This document shows, one piece after another, positions 22,286 to 24,771 of a stretch of DNA of 24,771 nucleotides. The notes beneath the pieces are model-generated. The model saw nothing but the letters and a program-made list of their open reading frames with translations, did not search any database and was not told where the DNA came from. Source of the DNA: Spirosoma endbachense (GTDB taxonomy: Bacteria; Bacteroidota; Bacteroidia; Cytophagales; Spirosomataceae); the NCBI RefSeq assembly GCF_010233585.1, contig NZ_CP045997.1, forward strand, positions 4,327,432-4,352,202. The letters are read 5' to 3'. The number at the start of each line of letters is the position of its first letter. Position 1 is the first letter of the stretch. Both the position numbers and the translations under genes were made by a program.

Positions 22286-22750
22286 CTAGTTCAATTCACC
22301 TTTGGGCAATGACTTACCAGGTTGCCCTTTACCTGCCGTGAATAACTTGTACAGGCTGCCATCGATGAAGTACGTCCAGCCTCTTGTGCAGGAGTTGTAG
22401 CATTCTACGTCGGGCACCAGTCCCTCATGTGTAAACTGAATCTGTGTTTTGTCTCCTGTTGGGGTGATGTCGAATTGGATGGTTGTACCTGTCCATTCCT
22501 GTTTATCCTGGAAACTGGTAAGGTTACTGTCCGTAACCAGCCATTTAACTTTTCGGCCCGGAATAAGCTCCACTACCTTTTGCATCGACACGTGGATGCC
22601 AGGAAAGTCGACCGTGAATTCATCATTCACGTTTTGTGAAGTCCCTTCCAGCTTCTCGGTCCACCACTGGTCAACGTTGTTGATCGTATTGAATACGGCC
22701 TCCGGGCTTTGGTCCACCAATAGCGATGTGGTGTAATTGGATGTTATCAT
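22286..22750 (-). CDS. SRPBCC (AHSA1-like) domain protein
   Basis: From the preferred start at 22750 (MITSNYTTSLLVDQSPEAVF) it is 154 residues; the upstream ATG at 22795 adds a poorly conserved tail overlapping the previous gene. The START/Bet v 1-like fold is shown by VDQSPEAVFNTINNVDQWW, the central strands GRKVKWLVTDSN and WTGTTIQFDITPTGDKTQIQFTHEGLVP (in pieces), and a C-terminal helix CTRGWTYFIDGSLYKLF. A hydrophobic-ligand binding role is likely. Intact. Confidence 0.87.
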   Translation of the reverse strand: MITSNYTTSLLVDQSPEAVFNTINNVDQWWTEKLEGTSQNVNDEFTVDFPGIHVSMQKVVELIPGRKVKWLVTDSNLTSFQDKQEWTGTTIQFDITPTGDKTQIQFTHEGLVPDVECYNSCTRGWTYFIDGSLYKLFTAGKGQPGKSLPKGELN

Positions 22751-22791
22751 TATTGGTTTCGTTGTTTTTCGGGTGGTAAAAAGTGGAACGC

Positions 22792-23655
22792 TCAATTCAG
22801 CAGGCTCTCCATGCCGAATGCCGTCAGGAACTGGTCGTATTCCTGTTTCACAGAATCGTTTGCACTTGCTGTAAAGCTGCCAGCAACGGGGTCAACCACC
22901 GTCCGCAAGGGTCGCCCGCCGGCGGGGGTGTCAATCAGGCTAAGGATCGCATCGGCAACCAGTTGCGGGTCTGGTATCAGGGTGGCAAACAACTGGGCAA
23001 CACCGGCCCCCATCTGCCCGGGAACATGGGCCAGATCGCCATAGCCGGCAATGACGGTTGCGTCTGAACCGGTAACTATTTTGCCGAAAATCTCCGTTGG
23101 GAAAGCGCCGGGCTGCACCATGACCACATCCACCCCTAGCGATCTCACTTCATAATGCAACCCTTCGGTCAGTCCTTCAACGGCAAATTTGGCACTGTTG
23201 TACACCGTCTGGAACGGAACCGAGAAGCGGCCCGACACACTTGACATATTGATGATCAATCCTTCTTTCTGCTGTCGCATGTGGGGTAAAACGGCCCTGA
23301 TCAGGCGCCAGGGACCTTTCACGTCCACGTCCATTACGCTGTCGAGATCATCGTCAGTGAACGTTTCCGTGATGCCGGTCGCGTAAAGTCCGGCATTGTT
23401 GATCAGCACATCGATACGGCCTTCCTTTTCAAGGATGGTAGCTACCGCATCGGTCACTGACGTGCTACTGGTAACGTCGACATCCAGCACAGTTATCCCC
23501 GCCTGTTGCACCAGCGCCTGTGCCCGATTGGCATTTCAGCCGCTTACGTCGCGCATTGTCGCGTAGACACGATGCCCTGAAGCCGCACAACTGTTGGCTG
23601 TGAGCCAGCCAAAACCACTATTGGTGCCGGTGATTAAAATAACTTTTTTGTTCAT
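22792..23655 (-). pseudogene. SDR oxidoreductase with in-frame TGA at codon 40
   Basis: A single open gene of 287 codons apart from one stop. From ATG at 23655: MNKKVILITGTNSGFGWLTA (cofactor loop T-G-x-x-x-G-x-G), HRVYATMRDVSG, then TGA (23538-23536) and NANRAQALVQQAGI in the same frame, NNAG at the usual place, SSVSGRFSVPFQTVYNSAKF with the Y-x-x-x-K, and an intact C-terminus. TGA can arise from CGA (Arg) by one transition. Either it is a pseudogene or the base is a sequencing error. Reinitiation at 23511 would lack the cofactor loop. Confidence 0.88.
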
Positions 23656-23727
23656 GTTTTTTTGATTGATAAATGATGTAGTCGTTCCCGGGTTTCCAGG
23701 GCTCTGTTCGTTAAGTACGGGTATTGT

Positions 23728-24519
23728 TTAGTCGGCAATGGCTCCTAGACTCATGTTTACCACGGTGCCCATCATCGCACTTGCGTTGTCAGAAGCCATG
23801 AATACCGCCACTTCGGCCATCTCCTGAAGCGAAGGCAAGCGCTTTCGATGCGTCCGCTCGGCAACCAACTGCTGAAATTGCTCGCGGGGCATGTCGTACG
23901 CCCTGGCGTGAAGGCCGAAGACTTCTTTTATCGTGTCGCTGTCCGGCATTCCGTGTGTCCGAATGCCAAGCACGCGAACACCTTTTGGCCCCACTTCGAC
24001 TGATAGATCACGGATTAGTGCTTCTTCGGCGGCCATCGCTACGGCGACTCCGCCCATGAGGGGATTGGCAACCCGGGAGGGCGTTGATGTAACGGTCATG
24101 ATCACCCCCGAGCCTTTCGCAGCCATTAGCCGTCCGGCCAGTCGTGCGGTTATAAAATTGGCTTGAAGGTGTGTCTGGATGGGCGCCATAAACTGATCGA
24201 GAGCCAGGTCGGTGAGTGGAGTACCCTGTAAGGTGGTGTTACGCAGTCCGATCGCATTGAATGAAATGTCAAATCTACCTGCTCGTTCGATCACCCGATT
24301 CAGGTGCATCTCGACGGCTCTTTCGTCCAGCGCATCGACCCGGGCCACTTCGGCAGAGCCTCCAGCGGCATTAATTTTTTCGGCCAGTTCGTCCATTCCT
24401 GTCAATGAATGGCCGGTCAGAAAAAGCGTCGCCCCCTCCCGGGCGAAGGTCATGGCGAGGGTACTACCCACCGCACCGCTAGCCCCGTAGATAACTGCTA
24501 CTTTGTTTGTTAACAACAT
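23728..24519 (-). CDS. SDR-family protein lacking the catalytic Tyr-Lys pair
   Basis: A 263-residue SDR fold starting MLLTNKVAVIYGASGAVGSTLA, with the cofactor loop G-A-S-G-A-V-G and the C-terminal region AVFMASDNASAMMGTVVNMSLGA. The motif S...Y-x-x-x-K is replaced: after TVTSTPSRVANPLMGG the expected Y-x-x-x-K reads VAVAMAAEEA, so classical SDR chemistry is unlikely. Similar divergent SDRs exist in soil Bacteroidota. It is the first gene of the minus-strand operon, 72 bases before the broken SDR. Confidence 0.85.
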   Translation of the reverse strand: MLLTNKVAVIYGASGAVGSTLAMTFAREGATLFLTGHSLTGMDELAEKINAAGGSAEVARVDALDERAVEMHLNRVIERAGRFDISFNAIGLRNTTLQGTPLTDLALDQFMAPIQTHLQANFITARLAGRLMAAKGSGVIMTVTSTPSRVANPLMGGVAVAMAAEEALIRDLSVEVGPKGVRVLGIRTHGMPDSDTIKEVFGLHARAYDMPREQFQQLVAERTHRKRLPSLQEMAEVAVFMASDNASAMMGTVVNMSLGAIAD

Positions 24520-24602
24520 CGTTTTTAGTTGGGTTACTAATTTCTACTTGTATTGCGTGATTAGATTGTTATCTGGCTTAAATTTTGCTCGGTATGGTTT
24601 TG

Positions 24603-24771
24603 ATGAAACTTCATACGAATGCCGCCTTGACCCAAAAGCAGCGACAAGAAATCAAACGACTCTATCAAACCGGAAACTACACCTATCCTGCACTGGCCAA
24701 ACAGTTTGCTACCACTCGCCGGACAATTGCGAAATGGGTCAAACGAGACACGACCACCGATAGGAGTAGCG
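24603..24771 (+). CDS. IS481-like transposase, start only (cut by window end)
   Basis: 56 codons are visible, beginning MKLHTNAALTQKQRQEIKRL, followed by a helix-turn-helix (YTYPALAKQFATTRRTIAKWVKRD), the typical N-terminus of IS481-family transposases. The ATG at 24603 matches that family start; an in-frame ATG at 24594 is also possible. The catalytic domain lies beyond the window. The element's left end is probably at about 24569 (TGTTATCTGGCTT), which I could not verify. Confidence 0.8.
   Translation, partial: MKLHTNAALTQKQRQEIKRLYQTGNYTYPALAKQFATTRRTIAKWVKRDTTTDRSS

Noticed and set aside
22908..22926. CCCGCCGGCGGG-like palindrome in the broken SDR as an insertion
   Set aside because: The protein there (DTPAGGRPLRTVVD) is the usual SDR sequence of this subgroup and needs no removal.
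1..24771. CRISPR array, tRNA or rRNA genes
   Set aside because: No regularly spaced repeats with unique spacers and no cloverleaf or rRNA-like sequence were seen by eye.

Overview
The window looks like accessory DNA of a Bacteroidota member close to Cytophagales (Spirosoma-like). This rests on the long FtsX/MacB-type permease, a TAnnTTTG promoter element, weak Shine-Dalgarno sites and the IS families present; the genus is an inference. About half of the window is insertion-sequence DNA, often nested, and the cellular genes at its edges are cut or decayed.

Layout: 1-190, a possible operator region; 191-789, a broken serine recombinase (-); 1018-1935, an intact Xre/RES toxin-antitoxin pair (+); 2150-4585, an FtsX-type permease (-) sharing a terminator hairpin with the RES gene; 5130-5440, a globin gene cut by an IS3-family element (5441-9759) that contains an intact IS110 copy and an IS1111-like copy; 10010-11555, a 4-helix-bundle sensor gene and three small genes (-); 11625-13031, DUF932 and TerB-like genes (+); 13417-15270, an epimerase and a secreted alpha/beta hydrolase (+); 15761-16324, a pRiA4b ORF-3-like gene (-); 16471-20650, a second IS3-type element filled with three IS110 copies; 20651-24519, an operon-like run (-) of short-chain dehydrogenases, an SRPBCC protein and an NTF2-like protein, with one member cut by the IS3 element and another holding an in-frame stop; 24603-24771, the start of an IS481-like transposase (+).

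The main observation is a family of very short GC-rich insertions of 14-16 bp. I count 19 candidates, 17 with a boundary supported by an ORF, by comparison with a sister copy, or by an identical second copy. All lie inside mobile-element DNA (a recombinase gene, IS transposase genes, or IS non-coding ends), and none was recognised in a cellular gene. They differ in sequence but share one architecture: S1(3 nt)-L1(2-3)-S2(3)-S1'(3)-L2(0-1)-S2'(3), where S1' is the reverse complement of S1 and S2' of S2. These are two crossing inverted repeats, like a minimal H-type pseudoknot. Arms covary between copies (position 7/16 is C-G, G-C or T-A; position 1/12 is C-G, G-C, T-A or A-T). Removing the insertions restores open transposase genes: the IS110 gene at 17475-18554 returns from 1080 to 1017 nt, exactly the length of the intact copy at 6396-7412. 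I know of no described element with this structure, so this is my candidate for the undescribed system. How it arises, and whether the affected genes are dead or the insertion is skipped in expression, cannot be told from the sequence.
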